Shown here piece by piece: positions 19,153 to 30,265 of a DNA stretch of 64,000 nucleotides (its first letter is position 1; every line of letters starts with the position of its first letter). The translations under genes were made by a program, and so were the position numbers. The notes beneath the pieces are model-generated. The model had not been told where the DNA came from, made no database searches, and saw only the letters and a program-made list of their open reading frames with translations. This DNA is from Euphorbia lathyris. Lineage: Eukaryota; Streptophyta; Magnoliopsida; Malpighiales; Euphorbiaceae. The stretch spans positions 2,557,001 to 2,621,000 of the forward strand of contig NC_088916.1 in NCBI RefSeq assembly GCF_963576675.1, given 5' to 3'.

Positions 19153-19523
19153 GAGCATCTCCAACAGACTCTTAAATTGGTTCTTAAGTTAAAATTTGAA
19201 GAAGGAGAATAAAAAATCAGCTCCAACAGTCTCTTAGTGGCTCCTCAAATCACTAAGAGCCTCTACATCCTCTCTATTAATAAAGAGCCTCTCTCCACCT
19301 CTTAGTGTCTCCTAACTTCATATTTTATTAATAATTTATTATGAATAAGTCTCTCTCCTCACACTATTGGTAATATAACAATAAATAATAATTTTAATAA
19401 TAAAATAATAAATAAGGAGTGAGCATTGTTGGAAATGATATATCTTAGCCACTCTTAAATCACTAAGAGTCAATTATTTATATTATTTATAGAGAGTTCA
19501 CTAAGAGTCTCTTGGAGATGCTC
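19153..19523. mobile_element. Tourist-like (PIF/Harbinger) MITE
   Basis: The element begins GAGCATCTCCAACAGACTC and ends GAGTCTCTTGGAGATGCTC, with TAA on both sides (19150-19152, 19524-19526). GAGCATCTCCAACAG ends are characteristic of a widespread plant Tourist family. Length is 371 bp with no coding frame. Confidence 0.8.
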
Positions 19524-19618
19524 TAACCCTTTTTTTTATGTCTAACACTAATTTCTCAAATCTAACATTTTTTCTATGTCTAAACAGTAAATTTCTCTCC
19601 CTACTGAGCAAAATTCAA

Positions 19619-19893
19619 TTTTTTTTGAAAGAATGAATGAATTAAATTAAATCAGAAGCAAGAACTATCGGTAAGGAACGGTGGAGGACATGCCCACTCA
19701 CCGCGATCAGTTTTAGAACTAACAGACTTTGCAAGCAAATGTGCTGCGAGGTTCGCTGATCGACGAACATAAGAGATTGAAACAGACTCCAAATCTCGTA
19801 AAATTAAATAACAATCTTGAACAACATCCGATAAATAAGAGAGATCGAAGTTTTGATGTTGTATTGCTTGAACCACATTAAGACAATCCGATT
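19619..19893 (-). pseudogene. 5'-truncated L1 LINE, RNase H end
   Basis: The minus strand encodes the last part of a plant L1 ORF2 RNase H domain: VVQAIQHQNFDLSYLSDVV, then YVRRSANLAAHLLAKS with the conserved N..AH.LAK motif. The frame (19652-19876) stops in TCTTGCTTCTGA-type sequence, and an A8 tail reads as T at 19623-19630. The 5' break is at about 19893. No target duplication was identified. Confidence 0.7.
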
Positions 19894-20212
19894 GTTACTT
19901 ATTAGTAGATTTGTTAATGGGCTGTACTCGACCAGGTTCAGGCTGAATCCAATCAGATTTTACATTAAATTATAGGGAAATTTACACAGAGATTTTACAT
20001 TATTTACATTATTATAAAAGAAATTACACACAAAATCATATTTAATTTTTTTTATAATTAGCTATCTTGTTTTTTTTTCTATTATCATAGGAAGGTTTAT
20101 TAATTTTGAAATATCAAATTCTGAACAAATATTTCTTATTTTATCAAAATTACAGTTATCAAACATTAATTATTTAATTTTAAAAATTTAAATTCATAAC
20201 CAACCCCTACTT

Positions 20213-20538
20213 GCATTACGTGTGGTTCATGACTGTGGATATCAATCGATTTTGATTGCTTCAGATTCAGTTTCGGCAATAAGTTTACTTAAAGGAGATT
20301 TTGTTTTGTCAAACTGGTTGAGGGTAATTGTTGGAGATATAATTGAGATTGCACGTACTTTTGGCTCAATCGAGTTCATCCATGAGAGACGCCATAATTT
20401 GGCTGCTTGGGCTCGCTCACTTTCTCATTTGGAAATTCTCATCGAAGATTTTTCTTTTTGTGTTTCTTCTTGTATTCAGGATGATGTTCTGTTTCTTGTT
20501 TCTTAATACAAGTTTTCCGGTTATCAAAAAAAAAAAAA
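20213..20538 (+). pseudogene. 5'-truncated L1 LINE, RNase H end, with target duplication
   Basis: A complete LINE 3' insertion of 326 bp. CCCTACTT lies just before it (20205-20212) and again just after a 13-A tail (20539-20546). The frame open from 20213 to the stop at 20504-20506 encodes the end of an RNase H domain (LIASDSVSAISLLKG, then FIHERRHNLAAWARSLSH). The upstream 5-6 kb of a full L1 are absent, as usual for aborted target-primed reverse transcription. Confidence 0.8.
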
Positions 20539-20546
20539 CCCTACTT

Positions 20547-21577
20547 CAAAGGTTGTGACGTCTAAAAATAGTTTAAATTTTTAAAAATATGACAATTTTA
20601 GAATTTTGTTTATAAGTTTTGTACATGTGTATAAAAGTACTAATTCTTGTCAAACGTGTAACTTACCCATTATTATATTGTTCAAGCTCAATCCAATCCG
20701 TCAACTAATACATATATTGTATATTAAAAAAATTGATTAAAATACAGGGTTAATTCCAAATAAAATCTTTGTGGCTTCACGTTTTTACAGATTGGTATCT
20801 GTAGATTTTTTTTTACAAAACAAACCATGTGATTGACATCGTTAGCCCTTTTGGGATGACTTTGTCAAATTTGGCTGATAATAATCTCAAAATAAAAATT
20901 TTCAAGATTTAAATGATATTTTAAGTAACTTTAATTCTTCGACTGTTTATTTTTGAGATCATTTAGGTTTTGTTTTTAAGGAGAGAGAAAGTTAATGTTT
21001 AGAAAGTGAACAGTCTAAAAATGATGATTGTGAAAAATAAAAAATTTGACTATAATAATTGTAATGACAGGTCGGGTCTAGTTAAGTTCAGACTTTTAAT
21101 GCAAATCCCAAATCCAACTCATTCTATGTGCATGCCTGAGCTGATTCAAGCTAAGGCGGTCTACTTTTCAAATATACATGTTCAATCCAATCCATTTGAG
21201 ATGGGCTGGACGGGTGAACGTGTTTTGAACATGTCAAGTTATTAGAGATAAAACACCAAAATAACCTCAATTTTTTTTAGGATGAAAGCTAATTTAGCTT
21301 ATGTATACAAAACAATATAATTTTAATCTTAACTTTTATTAAATGATACAATTAAATGTCTTACTAACAAAAATTAACACATTCAAATTCAAATGATGTT
21401 GTTGTCATTTAACTCCATAACACTTGGATCCAATGTTTTAAAAACCGGACCGAATGTCGAACCGAATTGACAACTGGGTCAAGGATCAATTGGTTCAATC
21501 GGTTGAATCGAATTGGTTGAACCGGATGACGTTATAAATAATATATATATTAATTTCATTTAAATTATAAAATTTAC
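20547..21577. other. AT-rich intergenic DNA
   Basis: No gene is supported. About 21430-21535 is rich in ACCGGA, CGAACCGAATTG and GGTTCAATCGGTTGAA words, like the sub-terminal arms of small hAT-type repeats, but I could not define ends. Confidence 0.4.
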
Positions 21578-21832
21578 TTTTTTTTGGTAGGAACGGGAAG
21601 AAAACAAACAGAAAAAAAACCTAACTCCGGATTAGCCTAGGGAAGCTAACCCCCACCACATCTTCCAAAACAAGAGAAGAAAGATAATCAGGAGGATAAG
21701 AGAAGGTTGTGACGCCCAGCATCCTCTCGTGTCCAGCAACCGCCAAACGATCCGCCATCCGGTTCTGTTCTCTAAAAACATGGCTGAAGTTGATGTATTC
21801 AAAGGAAGAACAAAACCTTCTAATACCTTTTA
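21578..21832 (-). pseudogene. 5'-truncated L1 LINE, third RNase H end
   Basis: On the minus strand, frame 21832 to the TAG at 21621-21623 reads YINFSHVFREQNRMADRLAV and ends VVGVSFPRLIRS, the usual final strand and terminal motif of plant L1 RNase H. An A8 tail (T at 21578-21585) follows a 35-bp 3' UTR. No duplication was found. Confidence 0.65.
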
Positions 21833-22067
21833 TTAAGTTTTAATATGTAATAGGTTGAGTAAATGGATTAAAAATGTAAATGTATCTACTATCTGATCCA
21901 ATTTTGTAACTTTTCCATTAATTATTTACCACGTAGTAATATTACTAGACGAGTGACCAGTGACAAAGTTGAAAGACTTCACATCTTCAAAACATTTTTT
22001 TTTTTTATGAAAATGTTCAAAAGAAATTGAGTTGCGGCCTTCACTCCGAGGAGGGAGAAGTGTATCA

Positions 22068-25000
22068 ATGTCTAATAGAGATTCAGATATGGAGGAAACA
22101 GAGGAGAAGATGATCATAATTGGATCATATGGAGGCAAAGTGAAGCTATTAAGAGATGGAGAAGAATCTGCGTCGGAAGAGATTATGCTTCTCTGGGGAA
22201 TTCAACAACCTACTTTTTCTCAACCCAACTCTTTCGTCGCTCAATCCTCTCTTCAACTTCGTCTCGACGCTTGCGGTCATTCTCTCTCCATTCTTCAGTC
22301 TCCTTCTTCCTTGGTATCTAATTATTCTTACCATTTCAATTTTGACCTACATTTTCTTAGGGTTTGATTTGCCTGAAGATTTTTGTTTTTCTTTCGTTTC
22401 TGTGGTTTATTTTTGCTGCTACAAATTTAGCCCTATGGGGGAAAACAGTGCAATCTTCCTTAACAGAAGATAGAGTTCTTTTTATTAAGATAGGATGTGC
22501 AATTTCAAACTTTATTGTGAGACCAAAATGCAGCAGTAGGTTGGAGAATGACCAGAACATGTAATTCAGTAATTGCACATAGAAAAACTCAAACTTTCAG
22601 TAGGTTGGAGAATGACCAGAACATGTAATTCAGTAATTGCACATAGAAAAACTCAAACTTTCCTTAATTTTGAAATTTCACAATGTCACCGGCCAGGTAA
22701 AACCCCGTGCAGGGCCAAGACTTCCCCCAAGTCTCTGACAGCCAACTCCTACCAAAGGCGTCTATCCCCTTTGCCGGATATTAATATGGAGTGGACCTTT
22801 AACTATCACCTCGACCTTTTAGTTTAATCGGTTCCACTTTGACCAAGTGGTATTGGGTTCGATTCCTCACAGCTCCATTTGTTGATTTAATTGTAGGACA
22901 TGGTAGTATAGGCCTGTGTTGTGCATGCTTCAAGCTCAGTGGGCATTCGTGTGTGGGTGTGTGTCAGATATCTGAAGTGGCCCTTTAAGCGTCCATTAAT
23001 AAAGACGTATTATATGATTGGACCTTAACTATCAGCTTAAGCTTTTAGTTCAATTGGTTCCATGACATGGTATCTGAGCCTCTTAGCCTCTTAGAGCAAA
23101 CGGCTTCAAACCAGTCATTTGCGTGTGGGGGTGTGCCAGAGATTAATATAAGAATATAAATTCTATGATCGAGCCTTAACTATTAGCTTAAACTTTTAGT
23201 TCAATTGGTTCTATGACACCTAGTGGACTAGGGTGGTCGCTTAAGTCTGTGTTGTAAACACAAGCCTAATATTTTTGTACGTGGAGACTAGATACGGCTA
23301 AATTTATACCTACATTTGTACCTTATATCCCTTCTTGCCTTCTACCTGTTTTACTGCATATACAGGGCAAGCCTGGAGTAACTGGTTCTGTGATGTGGGA
23401 CAGTGGGGTAGTTTTGGGGAAGTTTTTGGAACATGCTGTGGACTCCAAGATGCTTACACTTCAAGGAAAGAAGTTCATTGAGTTGGGTGCTGGCTGTGGA
23501 TTGGTAGGGTAAAGATAACTATTATCTCAATGTCTCATATTTCTTGTTCAATTATAGTCTATGTTGCACGGAAACTCATCTTCAGTAGCGACTCCGCTAT
23601 GTTGCACGGATGCGGAAACGGAAACGGATACGGATATGGGGAAACGTAATTTCTGAAAAACATAGGAAACGGAAATGTGTAAATATTAAAAATAGAGGGA
23701 CATATTTATAAATATTTAAAAAATATAATAATACATTAAAAAAACAAGATTGAAAAAAAAAAATATGGGTAAGTTCTTTAAATTGAAGGATATAAGGAAT
23801 TATCTCTCAAATAGGAAGTTTCAATTTTTCCTAATCTTAGATTGAATAAGAATTGCAAAATAGAAAGTTTGAATTTCCATAATTTTAATCGAAATAGGTA
23901 GGGAAAACCGTTTAAAAACGGGGAGATGCATTTCATATTTGGGTGATTACGGAAACGTGCCCGGAAACGTTTTGTATCAGTTTCCGATAATTTCCGTTTC
24001 CAACATCTGCCAGAAACGCGGAAACGCATATCATGAAGAGTTTCCGTGCTTCATAGTGACTCCGTGTTTTGTTTCCATTTCCTGGCTCTGTTTTGAAGAC
24101 TGTTTTAGAAATAACGTTTCCTAGTGTCCGTCTCAGTTTCCGTGCAACATAGATTATATTATCCTATATTACACTCGATACTAAATTTGGTTAGTTCCTG
24201 TATTTTTTTTTCGGTTTTAACTGGTACCGGATTGACAATAAATACACGTGTGAAAGTATAGGCCTTCAATTTAAATGTTTTGAACATCATTGAGATTCAC
24301 GAAACATTCAATTTTAATGCTTTTAACTTTTGACCTAATCGAAAAATGAATTGAGGTTCAGAGACCAAATGTACCAAATTTTGCATAATAATCTTCTGTT
24401 AGCATTTCTTGATAATGGAAGAAACGGTAGAACAGAAAAAACAGGAAAAATAGAAAAAACGTGAAAAATGAAGAAAAAAACAGAAATGTGAAAAATGGTA
24501 AAAACAATATGTGATAACAGAAGAAACGTGAAAACATGAAAAAACAGAAGAACCTGTAGAAACGGAAAAAAGGTAAAAACGGAAAAATAGGGAAAATCGT
24601 AAGAACGGAATATATATATATATATATATATATATATGGTGAACTGTTACTTGCTTTCGCCTGATTTCATGTAAGTAAACTGATTAAATCGCTTTGGTTA
24701 AACTAAACGAAAATCCTTAACATGAATGATTGAAGTTCATTGTCAGTTCTTGTGTTCAAATACAATATAGGGTAAACAATTTATTAGTCCCTCTATTTTG
24801 AAAAACACATTATAAGATCCCTATCTTTTGTCAATATTAAACCCTTTTTTCTGTCTAATTTTTTTTTAGTTTTTTAACCGTTATATTTGGCATAAACAGA
24901 CAGCCAGAAAATAACAGAGTAACATGACCATTTTGTATCTACTATAACTGTCCTGAAAGCTAAGATATGTTCGGTTAAAAATCTAAAAAACTAGATAAAG

Positions 25001-28000
25001 GACCAAATTGTTAATATTGACAAATGATAGGGACCTTATAATGTGTTTTTCAAAATAGGAGGACTAAACAGTGTGTTAGGTAAAAAGATGGGGACTAATA
25101 AATTATTTACCCTACAATATATGATTACAAAAGGTGAGGAATAACATAAAGTTAGTTTTTTCCATTCAAACTTATGAATCATTTTTGGTTTACCAGGTGC
25201 ATTGCAGCTCTTTTAGGAGCTCAAGTTACACTCACTGATATGCCTGATAGACTGAGGCTACTGAAAAAGAACATTGAGTCCAACCTGAGGCACGGAAATG
25301 TACGAGGATCTGCAGTTGTGGAAGAGCTCGTATGGGGAGATGAGCCTGACCAGGACTTGGTTGAACCTTTTCCAGATTATGGTAAGCATGCTTTGTTTAT
25401 CTGTATGCTATACACTTTTCTTTATTAGCTATTTTATGAAGGTTATGTTTTAGAAATAACGTTTCCCCGGAACTTTCAGATGTCTTGTTAGCTCCTGAAC
25501 TTGCTTAAAGTGATCTATTGGCCACTTAAATTTGTCTAAAAGTGATTAGCTCCCTGAATTTCCTTACAGTGATCTATTAGCCCTCCGAACTTGCATCAAG
25601 TGATATTCATTTAACTTTGTCCAAATTCTCTCTTGTTCTGCCACGTGGATTTAGGGGTTAATCATGTCACTTTAATCAAAATCAAGAGGTAACGAGACAC
25701 TTTGTAAATTCAAGTGGCCAATCAGCTTTTTAATTTGGGCTAATTTCAGGGGCTCCTGATATATTATGCCTTTTTAATTTGTTATTTGTATGCATAATAG
25801 CTAAATTTTCTCTACTTGTGTAGTTGTAGGATCAGATGTAATATATAGTGAAGGAGCAGTGAAAGATTTGTTGGACACATTAATGCATCTTTCTGGAACC
25901 CAAACAACTATATTTTTAGCCGGAGAGTTGCGGAACGGTGAAAATTTCTAAACCTTTCTTCCATATCTCATGCTAATTTCAAGTTTGTTGTGCATTTTTC
26001 AGTAGATTAATATTTTTGGCCTCTATACTTCACCAAAATTTGACTTCTTTCCCCTAAAATTTTAGTTTGGTGAATTTTTTCCCATGAACTTTGATTTTAA
26101 TTAAAATGTAACCCTTAATGGATAGTATCATCATGTTTAAATACTATGCTTGAAACTTTGATTCAAGTGCAACAGACCGATTAAGAGTATAATTTACCAA
26201 AATCATAGTTTAGGGGTTAAATCTCACCAAATTACGAAATTGAGGGCCATAAGTCAAAATTTGGCCATAACTCATGCAAATTTCAAGTTTGTTATGCATT
26301 TTTCAACAGATTAATATTTTTGGTCTCTATACTTGATCAAATTTTGATTTTCGTCCCCTAAAACTTTAGTTTGGTGAAATTTTTCCCATGAACTTTGATT
26401 TTAATTAAAATGCGCCCCTTAATGAACAGTGCCATCATGTTTAAACACTGTGCTTGAAACTTTGATTTGGCCCATAAAGTTTGAACCTTTTCTCCTGAAC
26501 TTTGATTTCATGGTGCAACAGAGTCATTAAGGGTATAATTTAACCGAAATCATTGTTTAAGGGTTAAATCTCACCAAATTAAAGTTCGAGGGCCAAAAGT
26601 CAAAATTTTGCCAATTACAGGTGTAAAAAATTATCATTTTGGCTGCATTTTTCTGGTGCAAAGTATAACCATTGGATACTTTTGCTGTAATGATAGTTCT
26701 CAAAGTGGTGAAATGTCGCAATTGGTCTATATTAGAGTATATTATTTATTTGTAGCTGATATCTTATCTGTATATTTAACACAGCTTAGTTCCCTATTTC
26801 TAGCCTAGAATATAAGATTAGTCTTTCACTACAAAGTGAACTGTACTCTGTATATATATGAAATTACACATCAATAACAATCACTGAGCAATTCAAATTG
26901 TTACAGTCTAGTACCATGTAGATATTGTCCGCCTTGGCACAATCTAACTTATTGGACCTCACTGCTTTAAAACGTGTCTACATATATTGGAAATCCACCT
27001 TACTAATTTAGCTCAATTGTTCGCTCTCTATTTCCTATATGAATTCAGTTCATTCATGCCCCATCCTTTAGGGATGTTCCATGCTCAGATTTATACCCCG
27101 AGGCCAACTGATATCAGAGCCGACTCTCCATGTAAGTTGGTGGGTCTGTAACTATCCATTTGGCCATTGTAGAAAGCCTGAGCAGTAAGCGGTCACAAGG
27201 GATGACGATGAGACTAGAATAAACTGAATCCCCGCCAGAAATGGAGAGAGTGTGATTGGAGTATAATAGTAAGCTGTATTTCCAATACATGTAAACGCGT
27301 CTTAAAGCCATGAGACGTAATAAGTATAATTTTGACTTTTGTTCTCTAAACTTTAGTTTGGTGAAATTTTCCCCATGAACTTTGATTTTAATTAAAAGGT
27401 AACCCTTAATGGACAGTATCATCATCTTTAAACACTATGCTTGATTAGTTCAAGTGCAACAGACCGATTAAGAATATAATCTAACCAAAATCATATTTTA
27501 GGGGTTAAATCTCACCATGTTACGAAATAGAGGGCCAGAAGTCATAATTTGGCCAATTATAGGGGTCAAAAATATTGTTTTGCCAGCATTTTTCTGGTGC
27601 AAAGTACCGCCATTGGATACTTCCGCTGTAATGATAGTTCTCAAAGTGGTGAAATGTAGCAGTCTGATCCGTTTTGTCCCTAGATCTCACCACTTTAAAA
27701 CACGTCTACATATATATTAGAGGCCTAATACATCACCAGCTCCCTGAACTTGTCTATAATGGTAGATTGGCTATCTAAACTTTGCAAGTATCTCACCACC
27801 TTCTTGAACTTGATTATTCAGTATCACCAACTCCCTGAATTTGTCCATAAAAGTAAGCTTTATAAGTGTCTCACCAACTCCCTAAACTTGCTTATTCGGT
27901 AACAACTAAATACAAAAACCGTAATACTAACTCTCAATCTTCATTCATTCGATCTCTCAAACCTGCAACACTTAACTCCTATAATATTGAAAGTTAGGAA

Positions 28001-28777
28001 AAGAGAACAAATTACCTCTCGAATAGATGAAAATGTATTCTTAGAATTTAGGTTTTTGTATTCTGTTGTTACAGAATAAGCAGGTTTAGGGAGTTGATGA
28101 AACATTTATAAAGTTCAAGGAGCTAATCTACTTTTATGGACAAGTTCAGGGAGTTGGTGATATGAAATAATCAAGTTGGTGAGACACTTGTAAAGTTTAG
28201 GGAGCCAATCTATTATTATGGACAAGTTTAGAGAGCGGGTGATGTATTAAGCCTATATTGGAGATCTAGCGTACTAATTTAGCTCAATCATTCACTCTCC
28301 ATTTTCGATATAGGATTCAATTCATTCATACCTCTATTATCATCCTTTAGAGCTATTCCTTACTCAGATTTCTACCTTGGTGCCAATTGGTATAAGAGCC
28401 GACTCCATGTAAGCTGATGCATCAATTTAGCCGTGGTAGAAAGTCTGAGTAGTGAGCAGTCCAAGGGATGGCAATGAGGCAAGAATAAACTGAATCCCTA
28501 CCAGAAATTGAGAGAGTAATTGGAGTATAATAGTTCTAAAGCCGTGAGGTATAATAAGTATGATTTGGATCAAAACGGATCAGATGTTGTACCAGACTGT
28601 TACATGAAAACTCGTACTGACATGAAATTGATAATGGTTGTTGTTACAGATGCTGTCCTTGAATACTTTTTGGAGGCGGCAATGGAGGATTTTGTAATCG
28701 GGCGTGTGGAGCAAACGCAGTGGCATCCGGACTATTGCAGCAGCCGAGTAGTGTTGTATGTTCTAAAAAAGAAGTAA
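22068..28777 (+). CDS. METTL21-type protein-lysine methyltransferase, five exons
   Basis: Five exons join to a 271-residue protein: 22068-22313, 23366-23508, 25197-25381, 25824-25937 and 28650-28777. All four introns are GT-AG and phases match (0, 2, 1, 1). The protein is a seven-beta-strand, S-adenosylmethionine-dependent methyltransferase of the Methyltransf_16/METTL21 family, which methylates lysines of cytosolic proteins such as chaperones or elongation factors. Visible motifs are the W-D pair before motif I (SVMWDSGVVLGKFL), motif I ELGAGCGLVG spanning exons 2-3, the acidic post-I TLTDMPD, and the DxxY motif in GSDVIYSEG. The start at 22068 is the first ATG in frame that gives a normal N-terminus. 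Length is normal for the family. Introns are enlarged by MITEs. The exact substrate is not predictable here. Confidence 0.9.
22534..22661. repeat. Perfect 64-bp tandem duplication in intron 1
   Basis: Two adjacent identical 64-bp copies (22534-22597, 22598-22661) begin CAGTAGGTTGGAGAATGACC and end AAACTCAAACTTT. Perfect identity indicates a recent event or a copying artefact. Confidence 0.9.
22770..23230 (+). mobile_element. TRIM-like terminal repeats in intron 1
   Basis: Three related blocks contain TTAACTATCAGCTTAAGC-like and TTTTAGTTCAATTGGTTCCA words (about 22795-22850, 23022-23058, 23168-23212). The middle one is followed by CATGGTATCTGAGCC, close to an initiator-Met tRNA primer-binding site. 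Short terminal repeats with a primer site and no coding region suggest a terminal-repeat retrotransposon in miniature. Ends are not precise. Confidence 0.45.
23559..24152. mobile_element. TIR element with CTATGTTGCACGGA ends, intron 2
   Basis: The element begins CTATGTTGCACGGAAAC and ends GTTTCCGTGCAACATAG. It is flanked by ATTATAGT (23551-23558) and ATTATATT (24153-24160), 7 of 8 matching. The interior is packed with GGAAACGG/CCGTTTCC words on both sides of an AT-rich centre. It is non-coding. A more degenerate relative lies at about 51537-52353. Confidence 0.65.
24420..24637. repeat. A-rich degenerate repeat and (TA)n microsatellite
   Basis: 24420-24610 is a degenerate array of AACGGAAAAA, GTGAAAAA and ACAGAAAAA words, followed by a TA dinucleotide run at about 24610-24637. 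It lies within intron 2. Confidence 0.7.
24770..25112. mobile_element. Mutator-type MITE in intron 2, perfect 9-bp duplication
   Basis: The element begins GGGTAAACAATTTATTAGTC and ends GACTAATAAATTATTTACCC. TACAATATA flanks it exactly on both sides (24761-24769 and 25113-25121). It is 343 bp and non-coding. It lies only 84 bp upstream of exon 3 of the methyltransferase gene, so it is close to the branch-point region. Confidence 0.85.
25973..27700. repeat. Diverged intronic repeats of about 300 bp, three copies
   Basis: A block containing TTTAGTTTGGTGAAATTTT, CCCATGAACTTTGATTTTAA and AGGGGTTAAATCTCACCA occurs at about 26020-26280, 26310-26610 and 27345-27560. Copies two and three are each followed by TTTTCTGGTGCAAAGTA and TGATAGTTCTCAAAGTGGTG. 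All lie in intron 4 of the methyltransferase gene and have no coding capacity. Confidence 0.65.
26935..28620. repeat. Duplicated LTR-like segment in intron 4
   Basis: Related segments at about 26970-27260 and 28255-28520 share ACTAATTTAGCTCAAT, TCCTTTAG and a TATCAGAGCCGACT-like (or TATAAGAGCCGACT) block that resembles a primer-binding site after an LTR end. Both continue with GGTAGAAAGTCTGAG-like sequence. They look like two diverged copies of one non-autonomous LTR unit. Confidence 0.45.
27722..28254. mobile_element. Mutator-type MITE in intron 4
   Basis: Left end GGCCTAATACATCACCAGC and right end (inverted) AGGCTTAATACATCACCCGC, with internal inverted CTCCCTGAACTTGTCC-like blocks. It interrupts a repeat whose empty form is visible near 26980 (CTACATATATTGGA). 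The flanking 9-mers match only imperfectly. Confidence 0.65.
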
Positions 28778-30256
28778 GTTGAGGTTGTCAAGTTCATACA
28801 TGGAAAGTATACTGCAAGTTCTGATAAAGAAGTTGAGGTTCTGAAGTCATATATGGAAGTGTCCTGTTATTACTACATCCGGTTTCTAATAGCTCTAGCT
28901 GTCGTTTTAGGATTATCAATTTGTGTTTTTTTTTTTTTTTTTTTTGTATTATCAATGCGTTTTTAATAATTTTTTAAATTTATTCTTATTTATGGTAAAA
29001 GAGACTGTTCGTATTGATGCGATAAAAAAGTAGAGTTTTAGGACAAAAGTATTGAGAGTAAATGAATCATTTTAATATTCTAATTAGTATTTTATTAGTT
29101 TTGATGAAAAACGTCAAAAATCGAAAGCAATATACACATATTTGGAAAAAGGGGCTGGTTTTTCAGATAACAAAGCAAGGCTCTTTGATAACTTATGTGT
29201 TGGATGATTAAGAGCTGCAAATTAATTACGTAAGCCAATAGATTTCGAAGCTAAGCTTATTGTCACGGATGAAATGTCGTGGTATGCAGATTAGGCAAAT
29301 ACTTGCTGGTTGCAATCGAAGATGGGAATGCGGAGCGGCACGGTTATTGTAGATACTCATTTTGTCCGGGGCTAACCTGCCCCTTTCCCAAACATTTCGC
29401 ATCAAAAATACCTATTGAGTGCTTTGGGAATTTCTTCCTAAAACGTTACTTATTTTTACTTTATTTCGTTCATGATATCTGATCGATTCTTTTTAGGTCT
29501 TTAATTTTAATTGTTTCCTCACCTTTACCGTACTTTTTCTTTCTTTCCTCTTCTAGGCTAAATATTATCGATTTTGCTTAAATTTTACACGGGTCGGGGA
29601 TATTGACTAACTTCTTGTTTATTTTTTATTTTTTTCGTTTTAATATCGATGTGTTTTAAATGTATACAAACGTCTCACAAAGTTCGATTACATTTAAAAA
29701 TAGAGGTTAGCGAGCTAATTTGGGATGTTGTTACTAAATCATTCACATCGATTGAGATTAGATAGCCGTCACATATTAATACCCTTTTGTTTAAAAAAAA
29801 CAAATGATGTCTATTTCCTTTTGTTTTTCTTTGACTCGAACAGTAATGGCCACTCTCTTGTTTATCTCTTATTTTTGTCGGCCCTTCTGCACACGAAAGA
29901 GGATCGGAGCGGAGGCCCCCTCAACCTCTTAATCAAGACAAGGGGTTTTGTTTCACGTTTTTGTCCTTTTACTAATCAAGGCAGCATGTCGGAATTGCCA
30001 CGTATCCACCCCTTTCATGTTCGATGTATCAAATTTCTCAAATAAAACTCATAATTATTAGGGGAAAAGAATATGCACTAGAAAAATGAAACGGATATGA
30101 AATTAGTTCGAATTCGTTAAAATTAGAAGATAAAGGAGCAATAGCGGAAAATGGTAAATGTTGAATTAATCAATTTTAAGACTAATAACTCGTCGACAAA
30201 AGAACTCGATTCACAAAGCTAAAAGTTACCAATATTATTATTTCAAAGTTAATTGG
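28778..30256. other. Intergenic DNA downstream of the methyltransferase
   Basis: It holds the methyltransferase 3' UTR, a T-rich homopolymer near 28926-28946 and otherwise AT-rich sequence. Short frames at 29279-29482 and 29725-30045 have no recognisable domain and no ATG-led context worth calling. Confidence 0.4.
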
Positions 30257-30265
30257 TATAAACAC

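Noticed and set aside
22840..22870. Possible tRNA-like B box (GGGTTCGATTCC)
   Set aside because: No A box at the right distance and no cloverleaf; the words belong to a repeated LTR-like block.
24610..24637. (TA)n run as an origin or regulatory element
   Set aside because: It is a simple intronic microsatellite; similar runs occur at 35529 and 50658 with no shared context.
29279..30045. Two short plus-strand frames (67 and 106 codons)
   Set aside because: No domain, no repeat support and poor start context; they fit chance frames in AT-rich DNA.
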